From Apium graveolens (Eukaryota; Streptophyta; Magnoliopsida; Apiales; Apiaceae), in the NCBI RefSeq assembly GCF_009905375.1, contig NC_133650.1, forward strand, positions 302,471,203-302,535,202: a stretch of 64,000 bases of DNA. Reading direction: 5' to 3'. A program made the position numbers and the translations under genes. This document shows positions 43,597 to 55,091 of the stretch, piece after piece; the first letter of the stretch is position 1; the number at the start of each line of letters is the position of its first letter. The notes beneath the pieces are model-generated. The model made no database searches. It was not told where the DNA came from and saw only the letters and a program-made list of their open reading frames with translations.

Positions 43597-46500
43597 TTAC
43601 TTCAGTATCTTCAGATAACTAAAAGTTATTTCCAGAAAGTTTTTCAATCTTTCTTCCTCCTTGTCTCGTAGGACTTTAACAAGCTTTTTCTTCAACTCTC
43701 TCTTCTCTTCAGTGTCTTCTCCAAGCTGATAGATGGCTAATCTCAGCTTAGAAATTGAGCTTTTGCTTATCTCAAGATCACCAATCAACATGTAGCTTAA
43801 ACTGACATCTTCATGATCAGGACTGAAGAATAACTGAGGACTGTTGAGAAAAACTTATAGCACTGTATCTCCCTTTTTCATCTTTATTTCTTGACCAGTA
43901 TAAGTTCTGTACTCAGGAACATAATCACCATTATACTTATCATCTTTTTTCATGACTCTTCTTCTGATGACTTCAAGTATCATAGAAGACCAATTTCTGG
44001 TGACACTGTTCTCAACTACAAGAAGATAGTTAATGTATTTCAATTTTGACACAGTCTTCATTAAGAGTTGCTGCAATATAAAGCTCTTTACTTTACCATC
44101 CTTGAAAAAATACAGAATCTCTTCTCTGACATCATCATCATTTATCTTTCTATAGACGATCTTCACAGCTTCAACTTTATCAAGATGTGAAGGAGAAATT
44201 CTTTCACCAAGATTCTCTGTCAGAGTATTTGTATCCAGCAAATCAGATCTTAAAATCTCCATATTAGAATGACCAATGCCTCCTCTGGTTCGAGATTTGA
44301 TAAGTTTTTGTTTTTCATTGTATTCCACCCAAGAAGGCTTCTTGATGAACTTATCAACATCTTCCTGTTCCGAAATAGAGTCTCTTAACCCTGCTGACAC
44401 AAATTTAACATGCTTGAACCCTTTAGGATAATCGAATGTATAAATGTCTTTCCATCTTCTATCCTTCATGCTGAGAGGAGCATAACTTGTAGACATATCA
44501 TGAATCTTTCCTTTTGCTTTATGCCATAGCTCCCTCTTTGATTTTAAAACTCTCTGCAAATATTCTTTACATGCTTGATCAGCTTTCCTTCTATCAACCT
44601 TTTCTTTTTCATCAACCTCTGAAATATGAGGAGTGACTACTGGAGTAAGGGCTGACTCATTTAATGTTTCGATCACTTTTTCATCAGAATCAAAATCAGT
44701 TATCAGGTTCATACCATCAGGATCTACTTTTACCTCAGGATTTGTGTCTGCATCAGGAGTTACATTCTGATTTGCTGTATCAGCTTGATCAATGTCAGCG
44801 GCTGATCTTTTATTCCTTGGTATAATCAACTCTTCTGACTTCTAAACTTCTTCATCTTCATCATGTCCTTGTACATGAACATAACCTTCTATGGATAGAA
44901 AATTCAGAAAAGTATAGTTAAATGCAGTCACTTAACTTGATTTAGAAGTTCTTCCTCTAGCTCTTGTAGATCGTCCACCTCTTTTTCCTCTTCCTTTAGA
45001 AGTGTTAGCTTCAGCTTCAATTTGAGCCATTAGCTCCTTTTGTTGCATAACTGCTTCCTCAGGTGTTAGATCAAGAAATTCTTCAGTTATATACCCAAGA
45101 GCACTCCTAGCATTCTTTTGCTCAAACCTCTTGTCTTTGTAGTATAAGACAATCTCTTCACCTGTTTCCTTATGCCTGTAAGGAAAGAATAATCCCTTAG
45201 CATCTGCTAAATTAGAGATTGTAATATTATCATCCTCAGGAGCACCATCAATAGTCTTGTGCTTGGCTTTATGAGCACCAGTAGACTTCCTTTGTCCTGA
45301 AGAACCAGTCTTCTTGGAATGTTGAGGTTGTTGAGCAGTGGAAGCAATTTGAACATATGTAACTGGATTATTCTTATCATCATCATCATCAATATCTTTA
45401 TCCTTTGTCTGGATAGAATATGGTGTACATTTTATAGCAACTATCTTCTCCCCCTTTTTGACATCAGTATTTGAAAGAAGAGAAAACAGAGCATCCAGTT
45501 TGTCACCTATAGAAGAGACCTTATCTTCTAAGGAGGAAAGTCTAGAGGCCATGCTGTGGAGATTCAACAACATCTATGATAGTATTTTTCACACTTTTGA
45601 ATTCAGTTGAGGTAGGTGTGTGAAGCAAAAATATATCAATTTTCTCCTTGACAACAATATGAGACTTTTTCATTTCATCAAGGTCAAAGTGAATTCCTTT
45701 AACAGAAATAGTGGAGGCCTTAAGATGCAACTTCAGATCAGGAGTTTGAATTTCATCATAGGTACGATGAATATGTTGCAGGCCAACAACAAATGAGATA
45801 GAAGTATTTGCAAGTTTCCATTTATAATCCCATTCTGTCTGTCGAAAATGTTCAGCATCAGCATTGTAATAAGAAGGATTTTCATTGAATTGCGAAAAAG
45901 AACCAACATTTGACTTCTTAGATGTATCAATTGCAGACTTAAACTGAGCTGAGTCAGAATTATCCTCATCACTGTCATTATCAAAATCAGACAGCCCTTC
46001 GGAAGAATTTGCAGAATTAGGCAGAATTGCCTTGCCTTTATCGAAATTCTTTACAAGAGATTCCTGTGGCTGATGAGATTCTGAAACAAAAACATTGTAA
46101 CACCTAAATCTCTCTGTTCTTTTCAAGTGATCTCATCACTTCTCACACAATATATTACTTTTAATAGTAATATTATTCTCATAGAAGAAACTTTATAAGT
46201 AAAGAAAAACTTATAAGAGTCTTGTCTCAAAGCTACCTCTCCTTTTGCCAGTACAGGAGACTGCCACTAAAAAAATGTATTTTTATATGATATTTTTACA
46301 CAGTCTCACAGAAAGGCTCAATCACACAGTTAGCAAAGAAATAAGAGATGGCTGAGAAGAGTTGTATGCTTGTCATATAAATAGAGGTAACCTCAAAGAA
46401 GAGACTATTTATAATCATACAAACATGAGAATATATGAGGAAGTTAGTAATACCTGAAGGTGAGTCCTCAAGTGGAAGTGAGGATAGTGGAGGAACAAAC

Positions 46501-48333
46501 AACACATCAGGATGCTTTTGCAAACTAGCAATCAGTAAGGGATCATCAATATCAGCTAGTTTAGTTGAAGGATGAATCTGAGCATAAGTTGTTGTAACAT
46601 CAGGATTTGATCTGTCAGGAGAAGGTGAGAGACCAACATCAGTACTTTGAACTGATGGTTCTTGTGGAGTCTGAGAAATGTGAATTGCTTTAGCAATGCT
46701 TAGTGAAGGTTCTTGTGTGCTCTTCTAAAAAATAGGATTATTTATGATTACATCCACTTTTGACAGTATTTCCTGATGAGTTTGCTTTTCCTGTAACATT
46801 TGAACAGGGTCAGCACGAAGATCACTCTGAGCAATATTAACAATGATTTATGCAGCCTCGGTGTCTGCATCTTCCCTTTGAGAATATGGTTCTTGTGTAA
46901 GTGGATGTGTTGCAGTTGCTAAATCCCTTTGAGACTTAGGTTCTTGTGTACTGACATCCTTGGCAAGAGGCTGAGTCTTCTTCTTCTTTCTGATGTGTCC
47001 AACTACTTCTTCTCTTTTTCTTTTCAATTGGCTCTTTGCAATTGTCTTGAGTGCAACAGTTGCTTCAATTACTGGAAGCTTGTTGAGTAGAGCACTAGCA
47101 TCAGTAGTTGGCTCCTCGGTTCCAGTAGTGGAAACTGAGTCATCAGGATGTTGATCAATGGATTTCTTGATTTTTGACAAGGACCCTATTGGCATCTGAT
47201 CAGCTGAGTCAGAATCATCATGTATAATCAGTCTTCTTTTCTTGACTGGAAAGCAGTCTTCTTTCTTCTCACTCTCACTCAGTGAGGCTTGTTTAGCTTT
47301 CTGTCCAGATGTGACATATTTCTTAAATAACCTTTTCTTTGTTACAACTGATGTTTTTTGAGAGACAACAGAGGAGGCTAATTCAGAAGTTGGGTGTGTT
47401 TGCTGTTTGAAAGAAGAAATGCTTAGGTTAGAAGCAAGATGGGTGGTTTCTTGATTCTCAGCATCAGGAACTGTGACAGAGGTGCCATCATCAGGATTTG
47501 CAGGCACTTGTGTAGGAGTAGGTATATTTCTTAACAGAAATTGCCTGACCTCTCTAGGAAGAAAGGGAGGTCCTGAAAATTTATTCTTTTCATCCCTTTT
47601 AATATGATCGATGATAGCTTTTTCAGAAATTTGAAAAACAGGGAGTAATTCATCATCATCAAAAATAACATTAGGGCATAGAAAATTGAAAATCAGTTGT
47701 AGAAATCTAGTATACCTATTACTCCTGAAGCATCTGCTCTCCTAGCAATTATGAATTGTAGTATAGTATTACCATAATCAAAATTACCAGAGCAAAGAAG
47801 AGAGTACCCAATTTTTAGAGAAGTGGATGGAAGAACATCAAAATTTGTTGTCTTATTCAAGAAACACCTACTGATGCAATCAAAGAAAAAGTTCCATTCT
47901 CTTTTCAGTTTAGTCCTTGCCAATTTTCCAATGGTTGTGATTTCCCCTTGATAGCCTAAAGTCCTTAGCATATCAAACAGCTACTCAGTGGTATGAATAT
48001 CAGGAGCACCATCAAGGGCAGGCAATCTCAAGGCTTGAAGAAGAATATCAGCATCAACTTCATATCTTTGTCCCTCATATTCAAAAGAAAAACCAGTATT
48101 TGTTGAATTTGCCAAAGCTGTATTCCATACCTGTATGACAGCCTTGTATGACACCTTGACAGGATTCGTAAGAGCATACCCAATTGGACATTGAAGTAGA
48201 AAATCCTGAATATCATGAAAAGATGATGGTAGCTGCTGATGTGTAAGCAGAGCTAAGTAATTATTAGTACAAATGTGTTTCCATGAATGATTGTGGTTTG
48301 GCTGAAAAGTGGTGAAACTTCAGACGATGTCAT
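43597..48333 (-). pseudogene. Env-like region of element F (SIRE type), with a putative intron
   Basis: Reading from an ATG at 48333 (MTSSEVSPLF). A conserved N-terminal region (THQQLPSSFHDIQDFL, PIGYALTNPVKVSYKAV, DMLRTLGYQGEITTIGKL) is followed by a low-complexity lysine/serine-rich middle (47507-46848, with KRKREEV and RKKKKTQ basic runs). After a putative intron (46081-46453) come SHQPQESLVKNFDKGK, a coiled-coil-like MASRLSSLEDKVSSIGDKLDALFSLL, an RGRGKRGG basic cluster, and a C-terminal block ending EISKSSISKLRLAIYQL at 43597. Frameshifts near 48290, 47715 and 45560, and stops near 47981, 46848, 46729, 44932, 44838 and 43855, break it. I see no convincing signal peptide or transmembrane helix. 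The name env-like is positional; the function is unknown. Confidence 0.7.
46081..46453 (-). other. Putative intron within the env-like region of F
   Basis: On the minus strand CCTTCAG is followed by GTATTACTAA at 46453, and TGTTTTTGTTTCAG ends at 46081 before AATCTCATC. The 373-bp interval is AT-rich with stops in every frame. Removing it keeps the reading frame: LEDSPS joins E then SHQPQESL, the split codon being G plus AA. Confidence 0.6.
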
Positions 48334-48350
48334 GACGTGTATAGCTTATG

Positions 48351-48430
48351 AGAGAGAGTATAAGTGAGATGTACACAATGAAACTATGTATATGATGAAT
48401 TCTGTCATAGAATTTCTTCTGATTTTATAC
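48351..48430 (-). promoter_or_regulatory. Candidate core promoter of the env-like region of F
   Basis: TATAAAA at about 48423-48429 lies about 90 bases before the ATG at 48333, with a pyrimidine patch CTCTCTC between them. This is the usual layout of plant core promoters, but in AT-rich DNA it can arise by chance. Confidence 0.4.
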
Positions 48431-49087
48431 ATTTACTACTCTGGAGTATGTATAACACATTCATATGAAGAAGGTAATTTAGTGAATTTGACTTTGGACA
48501 GATAACTATTACTGAGTAATAGAAATTGACGGTGGAGTAAATTACGGAAGTAAAGATAAAATACATACAGATATGTCACGCCACAACTGTAGAAATTTGT
48601 TTATCAAATAATCCACCATTAACCATTAATTAAGTGAGACACTTAATTGCAGCAAGAAAACTACTCAGAAATTAATTAAGACTAATAATCTGAATTAGAA
48701 CGTGCTGACCTGTCGTCAGTATTTGAGACCTCGTTTCTGTCAGGATTTGACAAACTCAGGATATGTCGATTCGAATTCAACAGTTGTTTGTCAAAGCATC
48801 ACAAATTATTAGCAAACCACAATTTTAATCAAAACAAACATAAAGATAAACATTTTAAGTGGATGATGTAAAGATTAACAAGCTTCAAAAAGAACATTCA
48901 CATGCATACATGGTGAAATAAGCATAGACTAAATCTTGCAATCAAAAGAAATTTCATTAATATATCAGAAGAGTACATTTCATGAAATTTGTGGGTTACA
49001 TGCAAAAGATATTACAAGATAGTCCTAGTCTAAGAAGAAGATGAACATCAACAGTCTTAGTCAAAGAACTAAGGCTATTGATATTGA

Positions 49088-49354
49088 TTAGTTCCTCCTA
49101 CTATTGAAAAATAGCACAGCAAGACGAATGATCTGTTCTTGCTGAAGAAGAGCCTCTCGTCGTGCTTCTTCCAAGCGATCAAGATAGAGATGATAATCCA
49201 TCTCAAATAATAGGAGATTTGTTTGAATCTCCTATGGAACCAAGTCCCACACCTCATCGGGAATGGCAGTGATGTGTCATTCTTGCTGCCAGTCATTACA
49301 ACTGAACTCAACGTTGAAGTTCTCAATGTTCATGACCATGTTGAAAAGAACCAT
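49088..49354 (-). pseudogene. Small ORF remnant between pol and env-like region of F
   Basis: An ATG at 49354 opens MVLFNMVMNIENFNVEFSC. The frame has a TGA after DWQQE and a TAG after VWDLVP, then runs as a probable amphipathic helix, YLDRLEEARREALLQQEQ, IIRLAVLFF, to a TAA at 49088. The composition and helix periodicity look protein-like, unlike the surrounding DNA. I do not recognise the family. It could be a small accessory protein of this lineage or the decayed start of another ORF. Confidence 0.4.
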
Positions 49355-49744
49355 TTTTGTGATAAGAGAAAATATTGAGAAATGAGAGAGAGAAGATCGT
49401 TTTGTGTGAGAATAGGAGATGATATGACTGAACTGAAATGACGGTTAAATAGCCAAAGGAATATCAAAGGACTAGTGGACTGATCAATTATTAAGTGAAG
49501 AATTAACTTAATGTTTTAACCAAAAGATGTCTTGTTAAGGCGCGTCTTCCTAGACTGATTTGTAATGATGACAATGATATATTTATTCAACCATGCATAT
49601 TGAGCAAATAAATTCAATTATTTCATTATGCATAAAATAAAATACATCAAATATTCCTGGCTTAATATCTAAAACAGCATTTAGGACATATCAGGATTTG
49701 AGCAATATACATCAGGATTTAATCAGATATAAATTGAAAAGAAT

Positions 49745-51082
49745 TTATTTGTCCCAACTAACCATACCAAGTTCATTTACAAGCTTTGTAAATGTTGCTT
49801 CAGGTAATGGCTTTGTGAAGATATCATCCAACTGCTGATCAGTAGGAACAAAGTGAAGCTCTATGGTTCCTTCCATGATATGCTCTCTTATGAAGTGATA
49901 TCTGATACTGATGTGTTTAGTAAGGGAGTGTTGCACCGGATTTCCTGTCATAGCAATAGAACTTTGATTATCACAATAACTAGGAATTTTTGAAAATGAT
50001 AATCCATAGTCCATGAGCTGATTTCTCATCCATAACAACTGAGCATAGCAACTCCCAGCTGCAATATATTCAGCCTTAGCAGTTGAAGTAGAAATAGATT
50101 TTTGCTTCTTGCTGAACCATGAGACTAATCTGCCTCCCAAAAACTGATAGCTTCCTGATATACTCTCCCTATCTATTTTACATCCAGCAAAATCAACATA
50201 TGAGTAACCATATAATGCAAAATCAGCTTCCCTTGCATACCAAAGTCCAAGTGAAACAGTACCCTTGAGGTATCTGAAAATTCTCTTTACTGCAATTAGA
50301 TGTGGCTCCCTTGGATTTGCCTGAAATCTTGCACACAAACAGGTGGCAAACATAATGTTTGACCTACTAGAAGTTAGGTATAAAAGAGAACCAATCATAC
50401 CTCTGTAGCTTGTGACATCAACTGCTGTACCTTCATGAGGATCAAGTTTTGTAGCATTTGCCGTAGGAGTATTTGCAGTTGCACTTTCTTGCATATTAAA
50501 CCTCTTCAATAGATTCCTTGTGTACTTGGATTGATTAATATAAATGCCATTATCAGTTTGTTTAATTTGCAAGCCTAGGAAATAGCTCATTTCTCCCATC
50601 ATACTCATTTGATATGTTGATTGCATCAACTTTGAAAACTTATCACACAGTGTTTGATTAGTTGATCCAAAAATGATATCATCCACATAAATTTGGACTA
50701 AAAACAAATCTTTATCTTTATTCAGATAAAATAAGGTTTTATCTATTGTACCTCTTTTGAATCCACTTTCAAGTAGAAACTGAGCAAGGGTTTCATACCA
50801 TGCTGGTTTCATACCATGTTCTAGGTGCTTGCTTCAGTCCATAGAGTGCTTTATCAAGTCTGTAAACATAGTCAGGATGTTTAGGATCCACAAATCCTGG
50901 TGGTTGTTCAACATAGACTTCCTCTTCAAATTTCCATTAAGAAATGCACTCTTGACATCCATCTGGAAGACTTTAAACTTCTTCTGAGCAGCATATGCCA
51001 AGAAGATTCTGATTGCTTCCAGCCTAGCAACAGAAGCAAATGTCTCATCATAGTCAATACCTTCCTGTTGGAAATAACCTTT
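49745..51082 (-). pseudogene. Reverse transcriptase (second half) and RNase H of F
   Basis: From the G insertion at 51082: [47 protein letters not shown]. The catalytic YVDDIIFGS follows, with YFLGLQI, YRGMIGSLLYLTSSR and AVKRIFRYLKGT. RNase H has STSTAKAEYIAAGSCYAQLLWMR, YCDNQSSI and HIEIRYHFIRE-like HISIRYHFIREHI, and ends LVNELGMVSWDK at 49745. A one-base loss near 50936 and a 16-bp tandem duplication at 50789-50820 shift the frame, so the open part begins at 50812. The YVDD and RNase H acidic residues are kept. Confidence 0.87.
50789..50820 (-). repeat. 16-bp tandem duplication in the RT of F
   Basis: GGTTTCATACCATGCT and GGTTTCATACCATGTT in tandem. On the coding strand it repeats the codons for TWYET-like sequence and shifts the frame by one. 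Confidence 0.8.
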
Positions 51083-52740
51083 TGTAGGATTTTAACTATC
51101 ACGGAAGCATGGTAAAATAATTTTACACATATAAAATCCATATAATATGCATACAGATCGCAAATAAAATCGAGGGATCAATTTCTAACCTTTAAAAGCG
51201 ATCCAAGAACAACGAGCGGAGATCCTTAGCAGCTGCTCCTCAAGTGTGAAGCACTCCACCGGTATCCACCAAGAAAACGATGTAATGAAGGAGGAGGTGG
51301 AGAGAATTAGGGTTTTGTAAATCTTTTGGGTTGAGGCAAAAATAGGGTTTATAATAGTACATTTATAGGCAAAATTTTCAGCTGAAAAATTTCCCATAAA
51401 ATATTATTATTATTAACCCTTTATTATTCTCACTAATAATTAAAACACCTTTTAATTATTAATCCTTTTTCTAAACACTTTAGAAATAATTCTCTCACTT
51501 GATTTAATTTCCAAAAATTAAATTCTTAATTAATAATATTAAGAACCTTTTCTTAATTAATTTATAATCAATTAAATCTCATTTAATCAATTATTAAATT
51601 TGCCAATTAATTATTTATTTCATAAATAAATAATTATCATCCATTATTAATTAATTCCTCCACCATTAAATCATTCTCTTTTATGGTGTGACCCTGTAGG
51701 TTCAATATTAAGCCAATAGTAGAAATAAATAATAATAAAACTATTTTATCATTATTTATATAAATTCTCTAATTCATTAAATATGGTTAATTAATTAATC
51801 ATATTTATTCTACATCGCGAGGGATACTTCTCAGCATATCGCGACTATCCAGATAATACGAATTCACAGCTTAGAATACTAAGAACCTATTCAGTGAATA
51901 GTTACGTACAATTAATTCCTTCTACCCTGCAATGTCACGATTAAATACAAGACATGGAACTTGTGTCAAGCCTATCTTATTTAATCACTTGCTTTCCCAT
52001 TCACTATGCTTAGTTCTATTTAATGTAAATTAGAAACTCCTTTCTAATTTCATTCACTCTGGCCAGAGATTCCAGAACTAGCATAAGTGAATCAGCATTG
52101 AACATTCTCTTCCTTCACTGGAAGGGGTGGATCCTTTATTGATCATACACTATCTTCGTATACAAATTCCTATACCCAGTAGAGCCCTTATAATTGTCCC
52201 AGGAGACTAAGAACTAAACCAAAGCATAGTTCAGTGTACACAAGATTACTATGATGACCTCAAATCTAAGGATACTTGTACAACTATTACTATGTGAACA
52301 ACTGCTGACACGTGAGTGAACTCCATCAGTTGTTCAGCTGTGCGAGTCATGTTCAGTGAACTTATTCTATAATAAGCACCTACATACTAGCTATAGTGTC
52401 ACCACACAAATATCTATGAGAACAGACATCATTCATAATAAAGCAAGCATAGTATGTACCAATCTTTGCGGATTATTAATTACCAGTTAGTAATCCTACG
52501 ACCAGGAACTATTTAAGTTTAGAGTTATCATCTTTTAGGTCTCATTATTATGATCTCATCACAATCCATAAAAAGCTTTACTCTAAACTGTGGTATATCT
52601 TATTCAAACACTTAAAATAGATAGAGCCCGTAATAAAAACAAAACAAGTCTTTTATTAATATCAATGAAATCAAAATAGACTACATAAAAGTTATTCCTA
52701 AATCCTCATACATGATTGGACTTAGGACATATCTCTTTCA
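51083..52740 (-). repeat. Left LTR of G, copy a
   Basis: TGTAGGATTT to ATCTCTTTCA, 1658 bp. It contains a perfect 12-bp inverted repeat, AATTATTTATTT/AAATAAATAATT, at 51609-51635, and a TATAAAT box on the minus strand near 51362. Confidence 0.9.
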
Positions 52741-53183
52741 TTCTCCCACTCGTACTAAAGCCAATCACTCTGATATCTAATACCCATCATGTCTTTATGA
52801 CGATCAAAGTGACTTTTAGAAAGTGGCTTTATTAAAGGGTCTGCTATGTTGTTATGTGTGTCAACTCTCTCGACGTTGACATCTCCTCTTTCAACAATCT
52901 CCCTAATCAGATGAAAGTGCCGCATGACATGTTTGAAACTTTAATGAGACCTAGGTTCCTTGGCTTGTTCTATTGCTGCGTTGTTATCACAATACAACAC
53001 AATAGGCTCTTCAACGCTAGGAACAACTCCCAACTCAGAAACAAATTTCCTCATCCAAACGGCTTCTTTTGCAGCCTCACTTGCAGCTATATATTCTGCT
53101 TCTGCTGTGGAGTCAGCCGTTGTAGACTGTTTGGAACTCTTCCAACTAATCGCAACACCATTCAGAGTAAACACGTACCCTGA
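52741..53183 (-). pseudogene. Duplicated tail of the RNase H of G, with polypurine tract
   Basis: First copy of the 3' end of the polyprotein of G, identical in content to 55079-55521: [44 protein letters not shown], then a TAA, then the native tail read to DWL. AGTGGGAGAA (52741-52750, minus strand) is the polypurine tract. Cut at 53183 by the duplication joint. Confidence 0.8.
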
Positions 53184-53420
53184 GTGCTTTATCAAGTCTG
53201 TAAACATAGTCAGGATGTTTAGGATCCACAAATCCTGGTGGTTGTTCAACATAGACTTCCTCTTCAAATTTCCATTAAGAAATGCACTCTTGACATCCAT
53301 CTGGAAGACTTTAAACTTCTTCTGAGCAGCATATGCCAAGAAGATTCTGATTGCTTCCAGCCTAGCAACAGAAGCAAATGTCTCATCATAGTCAATACCT
53401 TCCTGTTGGAAATAACCTTT
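53184..53420 (-). pseudogene. Duplicated fragment of the RT of F
   Basis: Second copy of 50846-51082, carrying [20 protein letters not shown] and flanked by G sequence on both sides only because of the tandem duplication. Confidence 0.83.
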
Positions 53421-55078
53421 TGTAGGATTTTAACTATCACGGAAGCATGGTAAAATAATTTTACACATATAAAATCCATATAATATGCATACAGATCGCA
53501 AATAAAATCGAGGGATCAATTTCTAACCTTTAAAAGCGATCCAAGAACAACGAGCGGAGATCCTTAGCAGCTGCTCCTCAAGTGTGAAGCACTCCACCGG
53601 TATCCACCAAGAAAACGATGTAATGAAGGAGGAGGTGGAGAGAATTAGGGTTTTGTAAATCTTTTGGGTTGAGGCAAAAATAGGGTTTATAATAGTACAT
53701 TTATAGGCAAAATTTTCAGCTGAAAAATTTCCCATAAAATATTATTATTATTAACCCTTTATTATTCTCACTAATAATTAAAACACCTTTTAATTATTAA
53801 TCCTTTTTCTAAACACTTTAGAAATAATTCTCTCACTTGATTTAATTTCCAAAAATTAAATTCTTAATTAATAATATTAAGAACCTTTTCTTAATTAATT
53901 TATAATCAATTAAATCTCATTTAATCAATTATTAAATTTGCCAATTAATTATTTATTTCATAAATAAATAATTATCATCCATTATTAATTAATTCCTCCA
54001 CCATTAAATCATTCTCTTTTATGGTGTGACCCTGTAGGTTCAATATTAAGCCAATAGTAGAAATAAATAATAATAAAACTATTTTATCATTATTTATATA
54101 AATTCTCTAATTCATTAAATATGGTTAATTAATTAATCATATTTATTCTACATCGCGAGGGATACTTCTCAGCATATCGCGACTATCCAGATAATACGAA
54201 TTCACAGCTTAGAATACTAAGAACCTATTCAGTGAATAGTTACGTACAATTAATTCCTTCTACCCTGCAATGTCACGATTAAATACAAGACATGGAACTT
54301 GTGTCAAGCCTATCTTATTTAATCACTTGCTTTCCCATTCACTATGCTTAGTTCTATTTAATGTAAATTAGAAACTCCTTTCTAATTTCATTCACTCTGG
54401 CCAGAGATTCCAGAACTAGCATAAGTGAATCAGCATTGAACATTCTCTTCCTTCACTGGAAGGGGTGGATCCTTTATTGATCATACACTATCTTCGTATA
54501 CAAATTCCTATACCCAGTAGAGCCCTTATAATTGTCCCAGGAGACTAAGAACTAAACCAAAGCATAGTTCAGTGTACACAAGATTACTATGATGACCTCA
54601 AATCTAAGGATACTTGTACAACTATTACTATGTGAACAACTGCTGACACGTGAGTGAACTCCATCAGTTGTTCAGCTGTGCGAGTCATGTTCAGTGAACT
54701 TATTCTATAATAAGCACCTACATACTAGCTATAGTGTCACCACACAAATATCTATGAGAACAGACATCATTCATAATAAAGCAAGCATAGTATGTACCAA
54801 TCTTTGCGGATTATTAATTACCAGTTAGTAATCCTACGACCAGGAACTATTTAAGTTTAGAGTTATCATCTTTTAGGTCTCATTATTATGATCTCATCAC
54901 AATCCATAAAAAGCTTTACTCTAAACTGTGGTATATCTTATTCAAACACTTAAAATAGATAGAGCCCGTAATAAAAACAAAACAAGTCTTTTATTAATAT
55001 CAATGAAATCAAAATAGACTACATAAAAGTTATTCCTAAATCCTCATACATGATTGGACTTAGGACATATCTCTTTCA
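53421..55078 (-). repeat. Left LTR of G, copy b
   Basis: Offset 2338 from copy a, same length and boundaries. I found no difference from copy a in the parts compared. Confidence 0.88.
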
Positions 55079-55091
55079 TTCTCCCACTCGT

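Larger units (their letters stand above)
48334..49744 (-). other. Spacer between pol and the env-like region of F
   Basis: 1.4 kb of mainly AT-rich sequence. It contains a TATA-like box (GTATAAAATC, minus strand, 48421-48430) and a CTCTCTCTC tract (48351-48360), both upstream of the env-like ATG. A short ORF remnant lies at 49088-49354. Confidence 0.55.

Noticed and set aside
44889..44936. A second possible intron in the env-like region of F (GTTAAG to CCATAG)
   Set aside because: Only 48 bases, below the usual minimum for plant introns. The frame is the same with or without removal, so an ordinary stop codon explains it.
52941..53339. The 132-codon frame as a novel fusion gene
   Set aside because: It is created by the tandem duplication joint between F and G pieces, is out of native frame in the middle, and has no promoter of its own.
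53421..55078. A separate third insertion or solo LTR of G
   Set aside because: The copy lies at a constant offset of 2338 from 51083-52740, and the flanking F and G sequence is duplicated with it, so tandem duplication explains it.
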